From Conexibacter woesei Iso977N (GTDB lineage Bacteria; Actinomycetota; Thermoleophilia; Solirubrobacterales; Solirubrobacteraceae), in the NCBI RefSeq assembly GCF_000424625.1, contig NZ_AUKG01000001.1, forward strand, positions 186,001-250,000: a DNA stretch of 64,000 nt, read 5' to 3'. The translations under genes were made by a program, and so were the position numbers. Each line of letters starts with the position of its first letter. Position 1 is the first letter of the stretch. A model generated the notes under the pieces. The model made no database searches, had not been told where the DNA came from, and saw nothing but the letters and a program-made list of their open reading frames with translations. This document shows, piece by piece, positions 1-8,685 of the stretch.

Positions 1-1236
1 CCCGCGCACACGGTCCATCGGCGACGGCGCCGGCTGGATCACGCCCGCCCGCGCAAGGTGCCCGACGATCGCCCGGACCCGCTCGGCCTCGTCGTCCAGG
101 TACGACAGCGCGACGTCGAAGCGCCCGTCGACCGACGCGCCGAGCAGCCGCCCGGCGACCTGATCCAGGATCCCCTCGCTCACCTCGGAGCGGTTGATGA
201 AGAACACGTGCAGCGACTTGTCGCGCTTCTCGGCGAACAGCAGCGCGCGCGCCGGGGCGCCGTCGCGGCCACCGCGGCCGGCCTCCTGGTAGTAGGCCTC
301 GACCGACGGCGGCACGACCTCGTGCGCGACCGTCCGGACGTCGGACTTGTCGACGCCCATCCCGAACGCGTTGGTCGCGACCACGACATCGACCCGGCCG
401 TCCATGAACCGCCGCTGGACCGTCGCGCGCTCGCCGCGCGGCAGGCCCGCGTGGTAGGCGACGACCTCGATGCCGAGGTCGACGCCGAGCCGCTCGGCCA
501 GCGCGTCGCACGCCTTGCGCGTGCCCGCGTAGACGATCGCCGGCCGCGCCGCCGGATCGCGCAGCGCCTCCGCGATCCGCGCGTGCTTGTCGGCCGTCGT
601 CGCGCACGGGACCACGGCGAACGACAGGTTCGGCCGGTCGAAGCCCGTCGTGACGATCGCCGGCTCCTGCAGCCCCAGCCGCGCCACGATGTCGCGCGCG
701 ACCTCCGGCGTCGCCGTCGCCGTCGAGGCCACCAGGGCACGAGCGCCCAGCCACCGCGCCGCGTCCGCCAGCCGGAAGTAGTCCGGGCGGAAGTCGTGCC
801 CCCACTGCGACACGCAGTGCGCCTCGTCGACCACGAACAGCCCGATCGGGACGTTGCGGATCGCCTCCAGGAACCCGGGCGACGAGAACCGCTCCGGCGC
901 CACGTACAGCAGCTTCAGCGCACCCGACCGCGCGCGCTCCAGCACCGCCGCGTTGGTGGCCATGTCCTGCTGGGCGTTGATGACGCCCGCCGCGCCCGGG
1001 ACGCGGCGCTCCAGCGCCTCGACCTGGTCCTGCATCAGCGAGACCAGCGGCGAGACCACGATCGTCAGGTCCTCGCGCACCAGCGCGGGCAGCTGGTAGC
1101 AGAGCGACTTGCCCGCGCCCGTCGGCATGACCACGAGCGTGTCGCGCCCGTTCACCGCAGCGGTGACCGCGGCCTCCTGGCCGGGGCGGAAGTCGGCGAA
1201 GCCGAAGTGGTCGGTGAGGGCGGCGCGCAGATCCAT
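1..1236 (-). CDS. recQ: ATP-dependent DNA helicase RecQ (3' end cut by the window edge)
   Basis: Superfamily 2 DNA helicase that unwinds recombination and repair intermediates. Read on the minus strand from ATG at 1236, the frame is open to base 1. Visible in order are Walker A PTGAGKS (about residue 40), the DEAH box followed by CVSQWGHDFRPDY, the second RecA domain with IVYAGTRKACDAL, and the arginine-finger motif QEAGRGGRDG. The part after the helicase core shows no RecQ zinc-binding cysteine cluster, so this may be the short actinobacterial form, although the true C-terminus lies outside the window. It is the first gene of its direction; the upstream DJ-1 gene ends 81 bp away. Family is near certain; gene symbol by homology. 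Confidence 0.93.
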   Translation of the reverse strand, partial: MDLRAALTDHFGFADFRPGQEAAVTAAVNGRDTLVVMPTGAGKSLCYQLPALVREDLTIVVSPLVSLMQDQVEALERRVPGAAGVINAQQDMATNAAVLERARSGALKLLYVAPERFSSPGFLEAIRNVPIGLFVVDEAHCVSQWGHDFRPDYFRLADAARWLGARALVASTATATPEVARDIVARLGLQEPAIVTTGFDRPNLSFAVVPCATTADKHARIAEALRDPAARPAIVYAGTRKACDALAERLGVDLGIEVVAYHAGLPRGERATVQRRFMDGRVDVVVATNAFGMGVDKSDVRTVAHEVVPPSVEAYYQEAGRGGRDGAPARALLFAEKRDKSLHVFFINRSEVSEGILDQVAGRLLGASVDGRFDVALSYLDDEAERVRAIVGHLARAGVIQPAPSPMDRVRG

Positions 1237-1317
1237 GAGACGGGCGTCGGACCTTAGCGCCGCGATCGGCCTGCACCCCCGATCTGCGCACTTCCGTGAC
1301 GCTTCCTGCGCGATTTC

Positions 1318-1959
1318 TCAGGACGCCGACGCCATCGCGCTGCGCAGCGCCGCCACCAGCGCCGGATCGGCCTTCTCGACGCAGCCCGCGTCGAACGGCG
1401 GCTGCGGGTCGTACTCGATCCCGAGCTGGATCGCGCGCGCCGTGTCGTCGCCCGCGATCCGGGCCGCCAGCGCCAGCGCCATGTCGATCCCCGCCGAGAC
1501 ACCCGCAGCCGTCACGATCCGCGAGCCCTCCGGCCCGAAGACGACGCGGCCGCCGACCTCAGAGGCCCCGAACCCGCGCAGCGACTCCAGCTCCGACCAG
1601 TGCGACGTCGCGGGCAACCCCTCCAACAACCCCGCCGCGCCCAGCAGCAGCGAGCCGGTGCACACCGACGTCGTCCACGTCGTCGTCTCGTGCACCGAAG
1701 CGATCCACGACGTCCACATCGAGTCCTCCAACAACGCGCGCGTCCCGAACCCGCCCGGGACGAGCAGCACGTCGCACGCCCTCACGTCCGCCAGCGACGC
1801 CTCGGCGACCAAGGACAACATCCTGGTCTCCGTCGTCACCGGCCCGGCCTCCGGCGCCACGAACCGCACGCGCCCGCCCAGCCGCGACAGCACCTCGTAG
1901 GGCCCCACCGCATCCAGCGCGGTGAACCCGTCGTACACCGGGATCACGATGTCCATCAT
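1318..1959 (-). CDS. DJ-1/PfpI family protein, isonitrile hydratase-like
   Basis: A 213-residue single-domain protein of the DJ-1/PfpI (class I glutamine amidotransferase-like) fold. The nucleophile-elbow cysteine lies in SVCTGSLLLGAAGLLEG, followed by a serine/histidine region (TSHW), the arrangement seen in isonitrile hydratases and in the N-terminal domains of GlxA regulators. The start is ATG 1959 or the next codon, ATG 1956. It begins only 6 bp after the stop of the GlxA-like regulator, so the two form an operon in which the regulator and a small enzyme share the same fold. The substrate cannot be read from sequence; isonitrile hydratase is a family-level guess. Confidence 0.85.
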   Translation of the reverse strand: MMDIVIPVYDGFTALDAVGPYEVLSRLGGRVRFVAPEAGPVTTETRMLSLVAEASLADVRACDVLLVPGGFGTRALLEDSMWTSWIASVHETTTWTTSVCTGSLLLGAAGLLEGLPATSHWSELESLRGFGASEVGGRVVFGPEGSRIVTAAGVSAGIDMALALAARIAGDDTARAIQLGIEYDPQPPFDAGCVEKADPALVAALRSAMASAS

Positions 1960-1965
1960 GTCGAT

Positions 1966-2943
1966 CTACGCCGCCTTCGTCTCGCTTGCCATGAACCGCT
2001 CCCGGTAGGCCCCGGGAGCCACACCCAACCGCCGGTGGAACACGCGCCGCAGCACCTCCGGCGACCCGAACCCCGCGCCCCGCGCCGCGCCCGCCACGCC
2101 CAGCCCGCCCTCCAGCAGCGCCCGCGCGCGCTCGACGCGCAGCTCTTCCACGTAGGCGCCCGGGGACACGCCGGTCTCCGCCCTCCACGCGCGCGTGAAC
2201 TGGCGCTCGCTCAGGCACGCCCGCGCGGCCAGCGCGCTCACCGAGAGGTCGGAACCCAAGTTGTCGTTCATCCACCCCTGCAGCTCGCGCAGCGGCGCCC
2301 GGACCGCCGCCTGGGCCGCCAGCCCGGTGCTGAACTGCGCCTGCCCGCCGGGGCGCTTGAGGAACAGCACGAGCCAGCGCGCGACGGTCAGCGCGACCTC
2401 CGGCCCGAGGTCCTCCTCGACGAGCGCGAGCGTGAGGTCCATCCCGGCGGTCACCCCCGCCGAGGTCCAGATCTCCTCGTCGCGCACGTAGATCGGCTCG
2501 CGCTCGACGCTCACCTCCGGGAACCCCGCCGCGAGCGCATCGCAGAACGCCCAGTGCGTCGTCGCACGGCGGCCGTCCAGAAGCCCCGCGTGGGCCAGCG
2601 CGAGCGCGCCCGTGCACACCGACGCGACCCGCCGGACCCGCGGCGCGACCGCGGCCAGCCACAGGACGACAGGGTGCGAAGGACTCAGAGCACGTGTCCC
2701 TTCGCCGCCGGACACGATGATCGTGTCGATCCCGCGCGGACTTCGTGGCAACTCTGCGCAGGACAGGGTCAGCCCGTTGGACAGCGCGATAGAACCGCCG
2801 TCGGGACCGCACACCACGACCTCGTAACCACCAATGCCACCAACAACTGCCGACGCGCCCTGCAGCACCTCGACCGGACCGAGCACGTCCAGGGACTGCG
2901 CCCCGTCCATCGCCACCACCACGACCCGCCGCGTCGCCGTCAT
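1966..2943 (-). CDS. GlxA family transcriptional regulator (DJ-1 domain + AraC HTH)
   Basis: Transcription factor with an N-terminal DJ-1/PfpI-like domain (about residues 1-185, with elbow cysteine in ASVCTGALALAHAGLLDG) and a C-terminal AraC/XylS double helix-turn-helix (about 225-320, with LSERQFTRAWRAETGVSPG and GFGSPEVLRRVFHRRLGVAPG). I chose ATG 2943, which starts directly before the first beta strand (TRRVVVVAMDGAQ). In-frame ATG 2952 and the longer start at 2979 would add a basic leader. It lies upstream of, and probably co-transcribed with, the DJ-1 gene, suggesting local control by a small molecule bound in the DJ-1 domain. The ligand is unknown. Confidence 0.88.
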   Translation of the reverse strand: MTATRRVVVVAMDGAQSLDVLGPVEVLQGASAVVGGIGGYEVVVCGPDGGSIALSNGLTLSCAELPRSPRGIDTIIVSGGEGTRALSPSHPVVLWLAAVAPRVRRVASVCTGALALAHAGLLDGRRATTHWAFCDALAAGFPEVSVEREPIYVRDEEIWTSAGVTAGMDLTLALVEEDLGPEVALTVARWLVLFLKRPGGQAQFSTGLAAQAAVRAPLRELQGWMNDNLGSDLSVSALAARACLSERQFTRAWRAETGVSPGAYVEELRVERARALLEGGLGVAGAARGAGFGSPEVLRRVFHRRLGVAPGAYRERFMASETKAA

Positions 2944-3025
2944 GCGACGCATCGTCCCGCGCCGCGCCGATGGCGGCAAGGACGCCTACCCCACGATCTC
3001 GGACGCGCCGGCGCTGCTGCGGCGT

Positions 3026-4492
3026 CTAGACCGCGGCGATGCGCGCGAGCGGCAGCTCGAACGCGTCCTTGGACTGGCCGTCCTCGGTGCCCGGCAGCGG
3101 GTACTCGCCGGAGAAGCACGCGTCGCAGTGGTTGGCGCGGTCGCCGCGCACGGCCTCGTAGACGCCTTCGAGCGACAGGTACGCCAGCGAGTCGACGCCG
3201 AGCTCCTCGGCGATCTGCTCGGGCGTCCGGTTGTGCGCGATCATCTCCTCGCGCTTGCTCATGTCGATGCCGTAGAAGCACGGGTGCTTGATCGGCGGGG
3301 CGGAGATCCGCATGTGGACCTCCAGCGCGCCGGCATCGCGGAGCATCTGGACGATCTGGCGCGTCGTGTTGCCGCGGACGATCGAGTCGTCGACGACGAC
3401 GATCCGCTTGCCGCCGACGATCTCCGGCAGCGGGTTGAACTTCATCCGCAGGCCGTGCTTGCGCAGCTCCTGGCCGGGCTGGATGAACGTGCGCGCGACG
3501 TAGCGGTTCTTGATCAGGCCGTCGTCCTGCGGCAGGCCGGCGGCGCGGGCGAAGCCGCGGGCGGCGGGATTGCCGGAGTCCGGCACGGCGATGACGAGGT
3601 CGGCGTTGGGCGCCGGGGCCTCGCGGGCGAGGATCTCGCCCATCCGGCCGCGCGCGGCCTGCAGCAGCTGGCCGTTCATGCGCGAGTCGGGGCGCGCGAA
3701 GTAGATGTACTCGAAGACGCAGAACGCCTCGCGCTCGCCGGAGACGACCTGCTTGGTCGCGATGCCCTTGTCGGAGAGCGTGATCATCTCGCCGGGGAGG
3801 ACGTCGCGGAGCAGCTTGGCGCCGATGATGTCGAACGCGCACGACTCGGAGGCGACGCAGTAGCGGTCCTCGAGCTGGCCGATCGCCAGCGGGCGCAGGC
3901 CGGCCGGGTCGCGGAAGGCGACGACCTTGTCCTTGGTCATCACGACCGTCGAGAACGCGCCCTTCAGGCGCGGCAGGACGGCGGCGACGGCGTCCTCGAT
4001 CTTCTCCGCGGGATGCGTGGAGATCAGCGCGGCGATGATCTCGGAGTCGCTGGTCGAGGAGAACTGCACGCCCTGGGCGCGCAGCTCGGCGTGGAGCTCG
4101 ACCGCGTTGATCAGGTTGCCGTTGTGCGCCAGCGCCAGCTCGCGGTGGTTGCCCCCCGCGCCCGCGCTGCGGTGCACGGGCTGCGAGTTCTCCCACTCGT
4201 TGGAGCCGGTCGTGGAGTAGCGGACGTGGCCGATCGCCAGGTCGCCGGCGAGGGCACGGAGGTCGTGCTCCTTGAAGACCTGGTTGACCAGGCCCAGCGC
4301 GCGCTGGGTGATGATGTAGCCGCCGTGGTCGGCGGCGGCGATGCCCGCCGACTCCTGACCGCGGTGCTGCAGCGCGTAGAGGGCGAAGTACGCCATGCGG
4401 GCGACGTCGTGCTCGGGAGCGTAGATCCCAAAGACGCCGCACTCGTCGCGCGGGCCGTCGCGCTCGTCGAGATCGGTGTTCAGCTCGGTCAT
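3026..4492 (-). CDS. purF: Amidophosphoribosyltransferase (PurF), iron-sulfur type
   Basis: Catalyses the first committed purine step: PRPP plus glutamine to 5-phosphoribosylamine. The N-terminal Ntn-hydrolase glutaminase domain has Cys18 in DECGVFGIY as nucleophile, so a 17-residue propeptide must be removed. The PRPP loop is IVVVDDSIVRGNTTRQIV. Cysteines in FCVFEY, HPCFYG and CDACF match the [4Fe-4S] ligands of the Bacillus-type enzyme. ATG 4492 is chosen over the ORF start at 4516 because it gives a normal-length propeptide. A TGCTACCCT extended -10-like sequence lies about 45 bp upstream. It stands alone between a regulator and an antiporter, apart from the other pur genes here. Confidence 0.97.
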   Translation of the reverse strand: MTELNTDLDERDGPRDECGVFGIYAPEHDVARMAYFALYALQHRGQESAGIAAADHGGYIITQRALGLVNQVFKEHDLRALAGDLAIGHVRYSTTGSNEWENSQPVHRSAGAGGNHRELALAHNGNLINAVELHAELRAQGVQFSSTSDSEIIAALISTHPAEKIEDAVAAVLPRLKGAFSTVVMTKDKVVAFRDPAGLRPLAIGQLEDRYCVASESCAFDIIGAKLLRDVLPGEMITLSDKGIATKQVVSGEREAFCVFEYIYFARPDSRMNGQLLQAARGRMGEILAREAPAPNADLVIAVPDSGNPAARGFARAAGLPQDDGLIKNRYVARTFIQPGQELRKHGLRMKFNPLPEIVGGKRIVVVDDSIVRGNTTRQIVQMLRDAGALEVHMRISAPPIKHPCFYGIDMSKREEMIAHNRTPEQIAEELGVDSLAYLSLEGVYEAVRGDRANHCDACFSGEYPLPGTEDGQSKDAFELPLARIAAV

Positions 4493-4561
4493 GAGGACCG
4501 CCCGAAGAGAGAACACGCGGCGGCAGCGCGGAGGGTAGCAACAGGGGCGGCGACCCCACCC

Positions 4562-6133
4562 TCAATCCAGGCGTGCCTCCTGGAGATCGAGGTCGCGCTC
4601 CACCGTTCTCAGCGCATCTTCCGAGATCTCGCCGCGGGCGTGGAGCTCGTGCAGGGCCGCGCGCTCGGAGCGCAGCAGCTCCTCGCGCAGGCGCTGGAAG
4701 GCCTCGACGTGCTGGCGTTCCGCGTCGCCGTCCTCGTCGGCGGGCGCGCGGGCGTGGCCGAGGCGCGCCTCGTAGAGCTCGCGCAGGCGCTCGGCCGCCT
4801 GCGGGTCCTCGTCCTCCATCGCGTCGAGCTGCTCCAGCGCGGCCTCGGCCGCCGCCGCGCGGGCGCGCGCCTCCTCGGCGGCGTCGTCGGCGACGTCGCG
4901 GCCCAGGCCGGTCGCGGCGATCAGCGCGGGCAGCGTCGAGCCCTGGAGCAGCAGCCCGGCGACGATCACGCAGAAGACCGTGAAGACGATCAGCGAGCGC
5001 TGCGGGAACGGGTCGCCGCCGTCGACGGTCGCCGGGATCGCGAGCGCCGCGGCCAGCGACACCGCGCCGCGCATCCCGGCCCAGCCGGCGACCAGGCGCG
5101 CGCCCGGGCCCAGGCGCGGCGGCTCCTCCTTGGGCTCGCCGGGGATCAGCCTGCGCAGCAGCGGGCCGATGCTGAACATCCAGACGATCCGGATGCCGAG
5201 GACGACCACCAGCGTGACCACGACCGTCAGCGTGACGCGGCCGGCGTCGAGGTCCTCGATGCCCCTCGCGACGTCGCGGATCTGCAACCCCATCAACAAG
5301 AAGAGCGTCGACTCCAACATGAAGGTCAACGCGGTCCAGAAGCCCTGGGCCTCGATCCGGGCGGTCGCGCTGAACAGGCCCTCGCTGCGCGCGCCGAGGT
5401 AGAGGCCGACGGTGACCGCGGCGAGGATCCCGGACGCGCCGATCGCCTCGGCCGCGATGTAGGCGGCATACGGCGTGAAGAGCGACAGGGTGATCTCGAT
5501 CGGCGCGTCGTCGATCCGGCCGCGCACGTGCTGGATCAGCCAGCCGACGGCGAGGCCGATCAGCACGCCGCCGGTGCCGGTCGCGACCAGGCGCCACGCG
5601 CCGTCGGCGATGCTGAAGGTGCCGGTGACGACCGCCGCGACGGCGAGCTTGTAGAGGACGAGGCCGGTGCCGTCGTTGACCAGCGACTCGCCCTCGATGA
5701 TCGCCTGCAGCTGGGGCGCGACGCGGAAGCGCTGCATGATCGAGACGGCCGCGACCGGGTCGGTGGGCGCCAGGATCGCGCCGAGCGTGAAGCCCTCGGC
5801 CCAGCCGAAGCCGGGGACGAGGAGCTTCATCGCGACGGCGACCGCGGCCGCGGTGGCCGCGACGAGGCCGATGGCGAGGACGCCGATCCGGCGCGCCTGG
5901 AGCCGCAGGTCGCGGGGCGACGCCGTGAAGCCGGCGCCGTAGACGAGCGGCGGCAGGAAGATGAAGAACGTGAGGTCGGGGTCGAGCGTGACGCCGGGCA
6001 GGCCGGGCACGAGCCCGACGAGCGCGCCGCAGACGACGAGCACGATCGGCGACGGGACGCCGACCCGCCGGGCGACGCCCGCGAGCACGGTGACGGCCCC
6101 GAGCAGGCCGACGAGGATCTCCGCGGAGCGCAT
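4562..6133 (-). CDS. CPA1 family Na+/H+ (cation/proton) antiporter
   Basis: Inner-membrane monovalent cation/proton antiporter of 523 residues. The N-terminal ~400 residues form about a dozen hydrophobic segments and contain the ion-binding ND motif in EGESLVNDGTGLVLYK, typical of CPA1/NhaP-like exchangers. The last ~120 residues form a charged, Glu/Arg-rich, probably helical or coiled cytoplasmic tail, where such proteins are often regulated. Start ATG 6133 gives an N-terminus that enters the membrane at once. It is divergent from the aldo/keto reductase with 35 bp between start codons. The transported ion (Na+, K+ or Li+) cannot be told. Confidence 0.92.
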   Translation of the reverse strand: MRSAEILVGLLGAVTVLAGVARRVGVPSPIVLVVCGALVGLVPGLPGVTLDPDLTFFIFLPPLVYGAGFTASPRDLRLQARRIGVLAIGLVAATAAAVAVAMKLLVPGFGWAEGFTLGAILAPTDPVAAVSIMQRFRVAPQLQAIIEGESLVNDGTGLVLYKLAVAAVVTGTFSIADGAWRLVATGTGGVLIGLAVGWLIQHVRGRIDDAPIEITLSLFTPYAAYIAAEAIGASGILAAVTVGLYLGARSEGLFSATARIEAQGFWTALTFMLESTLFLLMGLQIRDVARGIEDLDAGRVTLTVVVTLVVVLGIRIVWMFSIGPLLRRLIPGEPKEEPPRLGPGARLVAGWAGMRGAVSLAAALAIPATVDGGDPFPQRSLIVFTVFCVIVAGLLLQGSTLPALIAATGLGRDVADDAAEEARARAAAAEAALEQLDAMEDEDPQAAERLRELYEARLGHARAPADEDGDAERQHVEAFQRLREELLRSERAALHELHARGEISEDALRTVERDLDLQEARLD

Positions 6134-6168
6134 GTGATGTCGGGCGTACCCCGAACTAGCCTGAAGCG

Positions 6169-6936
6169 ATGACCGCGATCTCCACCACGCTTCGCCTCGC
6201 CGACCGCGACGTCCCCCGGATGGGCTTGGGGACCAACCGCCTGACGCCCGAGCACGCGGGCTTCATCCGGGAGGCCGTGGACGCGGGGCTGCGGCACATC
6301 GACACCGCGCACCTGTACACCGGTGGCGAGAGCGAGCGGACGATCGGGGCGTCCGGCGTCGCGGGTCGCGACGATCTCGTGATCGCCACGAAGGGCGGCT
6401 ACCGGGCCGGCGAGGGCCGCCCGGAGGTGCTGCGCAGCCAGCTCGAGCAGTCGCTGGCGTCGTTGAGGGTCGACGCGATCGACCTGTACTACTTGCATCG
6501 CGTCGATCCGGAGACGCCGTTCGAGGAGACCCTCGGCGCGCTCGCCGAGGAGCTGTCGCGCGGGACGATCCTCGCGGTCGGCCTCTCCGACGTGACCGTC
6601 GAGCAGATCGAGCACGCCCGCACGATCCTCCCGGTCACCGCCGTCCAGAACCACTACAACTTGGCCGAGCGCGGCTACGACGACGTCATCGACCACTGCG
6701 CGGCCGAGGACATCGTGTTCGTCCCCTACTTCCCGCTGAAGGGCGGCTCGGCCGCGGTGGAGGAGATCGCCAAGCGCCACGGCGTGGGCACGAACGCGGT
6801 GAAGCTCGCGTGGCTGCTGCACCGGTCGCCGACCGTGCTCCCGATCCCCGGCACCCTCTCCCTCGACCACCTGCGCGAGAACCTCGCGGCGCTGGAGCTG
6901 GAGCTCAGCGCGGAGGAGCTTGAAGCGCTGAGCTAG
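6169..6936 (+). CDS. Aldo/keto reductase
   Basis: NADPH-dependent carbonyl reductase with a TIM barrel of 255 residues. The catalytic tetrad is intact: Asp45 and Tyr50 in HIDTAHLYTGG, Lys75 in VIATKGG, and His110 in LYYLHRVDP. The C-terminal cofactor segment (VLPIPGTLSLDHLRENL) is also standard. The ATG at 6169 has no Shine-Dalgarno sequence but follows a -10-like TAGCCT (6157-6162) by 6 bp, so the mRNA is probably leaderless. Divergent from the antiporter. The substrate is not predictable. Confidence 0.93.
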   Translation: MTAISTTLRLADRDVPRMGLGTNRLTPEHAGFIREAVDAGLRHIDTAHLYTGGESERTIGASGVAGRDDLVIATKGGYRAGEGRPEVLRSQLEQSLASLRVDAIDLYYLHRVDPETPFEETLGALAEELSRGTILAVGLSDVTVEQIEHARTILPVTAVQNHYNLAERGYDDVIDHCAAEDIVFVPYFPLKGGSAAVEEIAKRHGVGTNAVKLAWLLHRSPTVLPIPGTLSLDHLRENLAALELELSAEELEALS

Positions 6937-6982
6937 GCGCGCGCATGCCCGCGGCGGCGGGCGGGAACACACCGCGGCACGG

Positions 6983-7582
6983 ATGCCGGAGCGCCACGGG
7001 TTGCCGCTGATCGTCAAGTTCTCGCTGCTCGCGTTCTGCGGGTTCTTGGTTCTGGGCGTCGTGGGCGTCATCGTCGAGGCGGCGGGCGGCGGCCACAGGA
7101 GGTCGCAACCCACGCTCGCCGCCCGCGCGGAGTCCTGCAAGAACGCCCACGGCGGCGGCCCGTTCGAGAACCTCCGCTACCCGTACACGGCGCTGTCGAC
7201 CAGGCCCGAGTACCCGCCGCTGAACCTCGACGTGCCGGCCGACCTGGCCGCCGACATCGACACCCGCACGGTCTCTCGCGATTCCAGCGACAACACCGAG
7301 ACGCTGCTCGGCACCGCCCTCTTCTTCGGCCTCGGCGACGACCCATCCGTCCGCGACGAGTTCTTCGCCACGACCCTGACGCAAGCCCGCGCAACCGGCG
7401 CCGACCCCCACCTCACCATCGTCCACGACCACCAGGTCTACACCTACACCCGCCCCACCAAGAACCCCAACAACCTCATCCTCGGCTCAACCCCCTGCGG
7501 CGCCCTCCTCGTCCTCGCCGACGACGACCACGCCGCCGCCGCCCTCTGGCGCCGGCTGGCGGAGCCACCGGCCGAACGCTGA
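6983..7582 (+). CDS. Membrane-anchored hypothetical protein
   Basis: A 199-residue protein I do not recognise. It has one N-terminal hydrophobic segment (about residues 10-32, FSLLAFCGFLVLGVVGVIV) preceded by basic residues, so it is probably anchored with the remainder outside the cytoplasm. The exported part has two cysteines (about 52 and 173) that could form a disulfide, and no repeats. It lies 46 bp downstream of the aldo/keto reductase on the same strand, with no strong ribosome site before ATG 6983. No function is proposed. Confidence 0.6.
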   Translation: MPERHGLPLIVKFSLLAFCGFLVLGVVGVIVEAAGGGHRRSQPTLAARAESCKNAHGGGPFENLRYPYTALSTRPEYPPLNLDVPADLAADIDTRTVSRDSSDNTETLLGTALFFGLGDDPSVRDEFFATTLTQARATGADPHLTIVHDHQVYTYTRPTKNPNNLILGSTPCGALLVLADDDHAAAALWRRLAEPPAER

Positions 7583-7592
7583 CGCCGTCCGC

Positions 7593-7621
7593 TTGCCACG
7601 GACCGGACGATGGGCTATCAC
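7593..7621 (+). promoter_or_regulatory. Promoter of the vapBC-like operon
   Basis: TTGCCA (7593-7598), a 17-bp spacer and TATCAC (7616-7621) form a good sigma-70-type promoter. The antitoxin ATG is at 7633, leaving a leader of only about 4-5 nt. Confidence 0.55.
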
Positions 7622-7632
7622 GTAACAACGCC

Positions 7633-7878
7633 ATGGCTTCCGACCACATCATCAGCGTCGACGTCGATGCCGAGCTCATCGAGCGCGCCCGCGCGATGAC
7701 GCCGCAGCACGGCCAGGCCACCGAGGCCGACGTGGTCGAGCGCGCGCTGCGGATGTACGTGGGCAGGGATGTGCTGGAGGCGGCGCAGGCGACGAGCAAC
7801 CTGACCGACGACGAAGCAGACGCGCTCGCCGTCCAGGAGCTCCACGCGGCGCGCCGTGAGCGCCGCCGGCCCGCGTGA
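7633..7878 (+). CDS. Type II antitoxin (VapB/RHH-like)
   Basis: An 81-residue protein whose N-terminal half (SDHIISVDVDAELIERARAM followed by ATEADVVERALRMYVG) looks like a strand plus helices of a ribbon-helix-helix or VapB DNA-binding domain. The acidic and then Arg-rich C-terminal tail would wrap the toxin. Its stop overlaps the toxin's GTG (GTGA), so the pair is translationally coupled. The expected role is to neutralise the PIN toxin and autoregulate the operon. Assignment rests on size, position and partner more than on a diagnostic motif. Confidence 0.78.
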   Translation: MASDHIISVDVDAELIERARAMTPQHGQATEADVVERALRMYVGRDVLEAAQATSNLTDDEADALAVQELHAARRERRRPA

Positions 7879-8309
7879 TCCGCGCGGTCGTCGACCCGGG
7901 CGTCTTCATCTCGGCGTTCATCGGCAGCGCAACCGGCGCGCCATCGCAGCTCGTCCAGGCACTGCTCGCGGGCGAGTTCGAGCTGCTCGCGGCGCCGATG
8001 CTCTTCGACGAGCTGGCCGGCGTCCTGTCGCGCGAGAAGTTCGCCGCAGCGGCGGCCGACGGACGTGGCGCGATCTACGTCGAGATCCTCAGCGCGTCGG
8101 CGACGATGCTCGACAATCCCGAAGTCGTCGAAGGCGCGACACGAGATCCGGACGACGACTACCTCATCGCACTCGCCCGAGCCGCGGGCGCCGACATGAT
8201 GGTGTCGGTCGACAAGGACTTGTTGGTGGAGTCGTCCGAGACGCTGCCGGTCCTGAACCCGCGTCAGTTCCTTGCGGAACTGACGGCGGGCGCATCAGAA
8301 GAACAATAA
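7875..8309 (+). CDS. PIN-domain ribonuclease toxin (VapC-like)
   Basis: A 144-residue PIN domain of the 'putative toxin component' type. Conserved acidic residues are visible: Asp in VVDPGVFISAF near the N-terminus, Glu in LFDELAGVLS, and Asp residues in RDPDDDYLIALA and VSVDKDLL; these would bind Mg2+/Mn2+ for RNA cleavage. The GTG start at 7875 overlaps the antitoxin stop by 4 bp. The partner gene and complete active site suggest a functional toxin-antitoxin pair. The RNA target is unknown. Confidence 0.87.
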   Translation: MIRAVVDPGVFISAFIGSATGAPSQLVQALLAGEFELLAAPMLFDELAGVLSREKFAAAAADGRGAIYVEILSASATMLDNPEVVEGATRDPDDDYLIALARAAGADMMVSVDKDLLVESSETLPVLNPRQFLAELTAGASEEQ

Positions 8310-8342
8310 CTCGGTTCGCGCATGACGCGCCTGCGCGCGCCG

Positions 8343-8498
8343 CCGGACGGATTGCGGCAAAGACCGCGGCCGCCGCGCGGTGCCGCAGGCGACGACGATC
8401 AAGCGAAGCGCCTCCAGCCACGGCGCCGGAAGAGCTATGACTTGATGCCGCGGGACAGACGCCCGCTCCGCCGCGACGCCGATGCGCGTGAAGCGATG
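8343..8498. repeat. 156-bp direct repeat, unit 1
   Basis: First of two abutting imperfect copies filling the 376-bp gap between the toxin (ends 8309) and purL (ends 8686). It opens with CCGGACGGAT. The best-conserved parts are GGCAAAGACCGCG, CGACGACGATCAAGCGAAGCG and GCGCGTGAAGC near the end. Within it, 8353-8387 can fold as a two-stage hairpin: TGCGGC/GCCGCA outside, ACCGCG/CGCGGT inside, with a bulged AAAG. No convincing gene reads through it. Confidence 0.75.
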
Positions 8499-8654
8499 CC
8501 GGACGGATGACGGCAAAGACCGCGACCGCCTCGCGGTGCAACTGGCGACGACGATCAAGCGAAGCGCCTTCATCCATGACGCCGGAAGCGGTGCGGTCTG
8601 ATGGCGCGGAGCGCGCGGTGGTGGCGACGCGGCGATGGTGCGCGTGAAGCCGCG
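8499..8654. repeat. 156-bp direct repeat, unit 2
   Basis: Second copy, exactly 156 bp after the first at both its left (CCGGACGG) and right (GCGCGTGAAGC) landmarks. The inner stem is kept and is one pair longer (ACCGCGA/TCGCGGT), but the outer stem is largely lost. The unit lies between two convergent genes. Confidence 0.7.
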
Positions 8655-8685
8655 GCGCCGACGGGTGGCGGCGCCGCGGGCGTGG

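Noticed and set aside
2940-5597. Very long minus-strand frame (885 codons) across purF and the antiporter
   Set aside because: Arg/Pro-rich composition typical of an antisense or off-frame reading in GC-rich DNA; purF and the antiporter explain the region in their own frames.
8164-8577. Minus-strand frames across the 156-bp repeats with repeated peptide
   Set aside because: The repeated peptide simply reflects the DNA repeat (156 is a multiple of 3); composition is shadow-like and there is no ribosome site.
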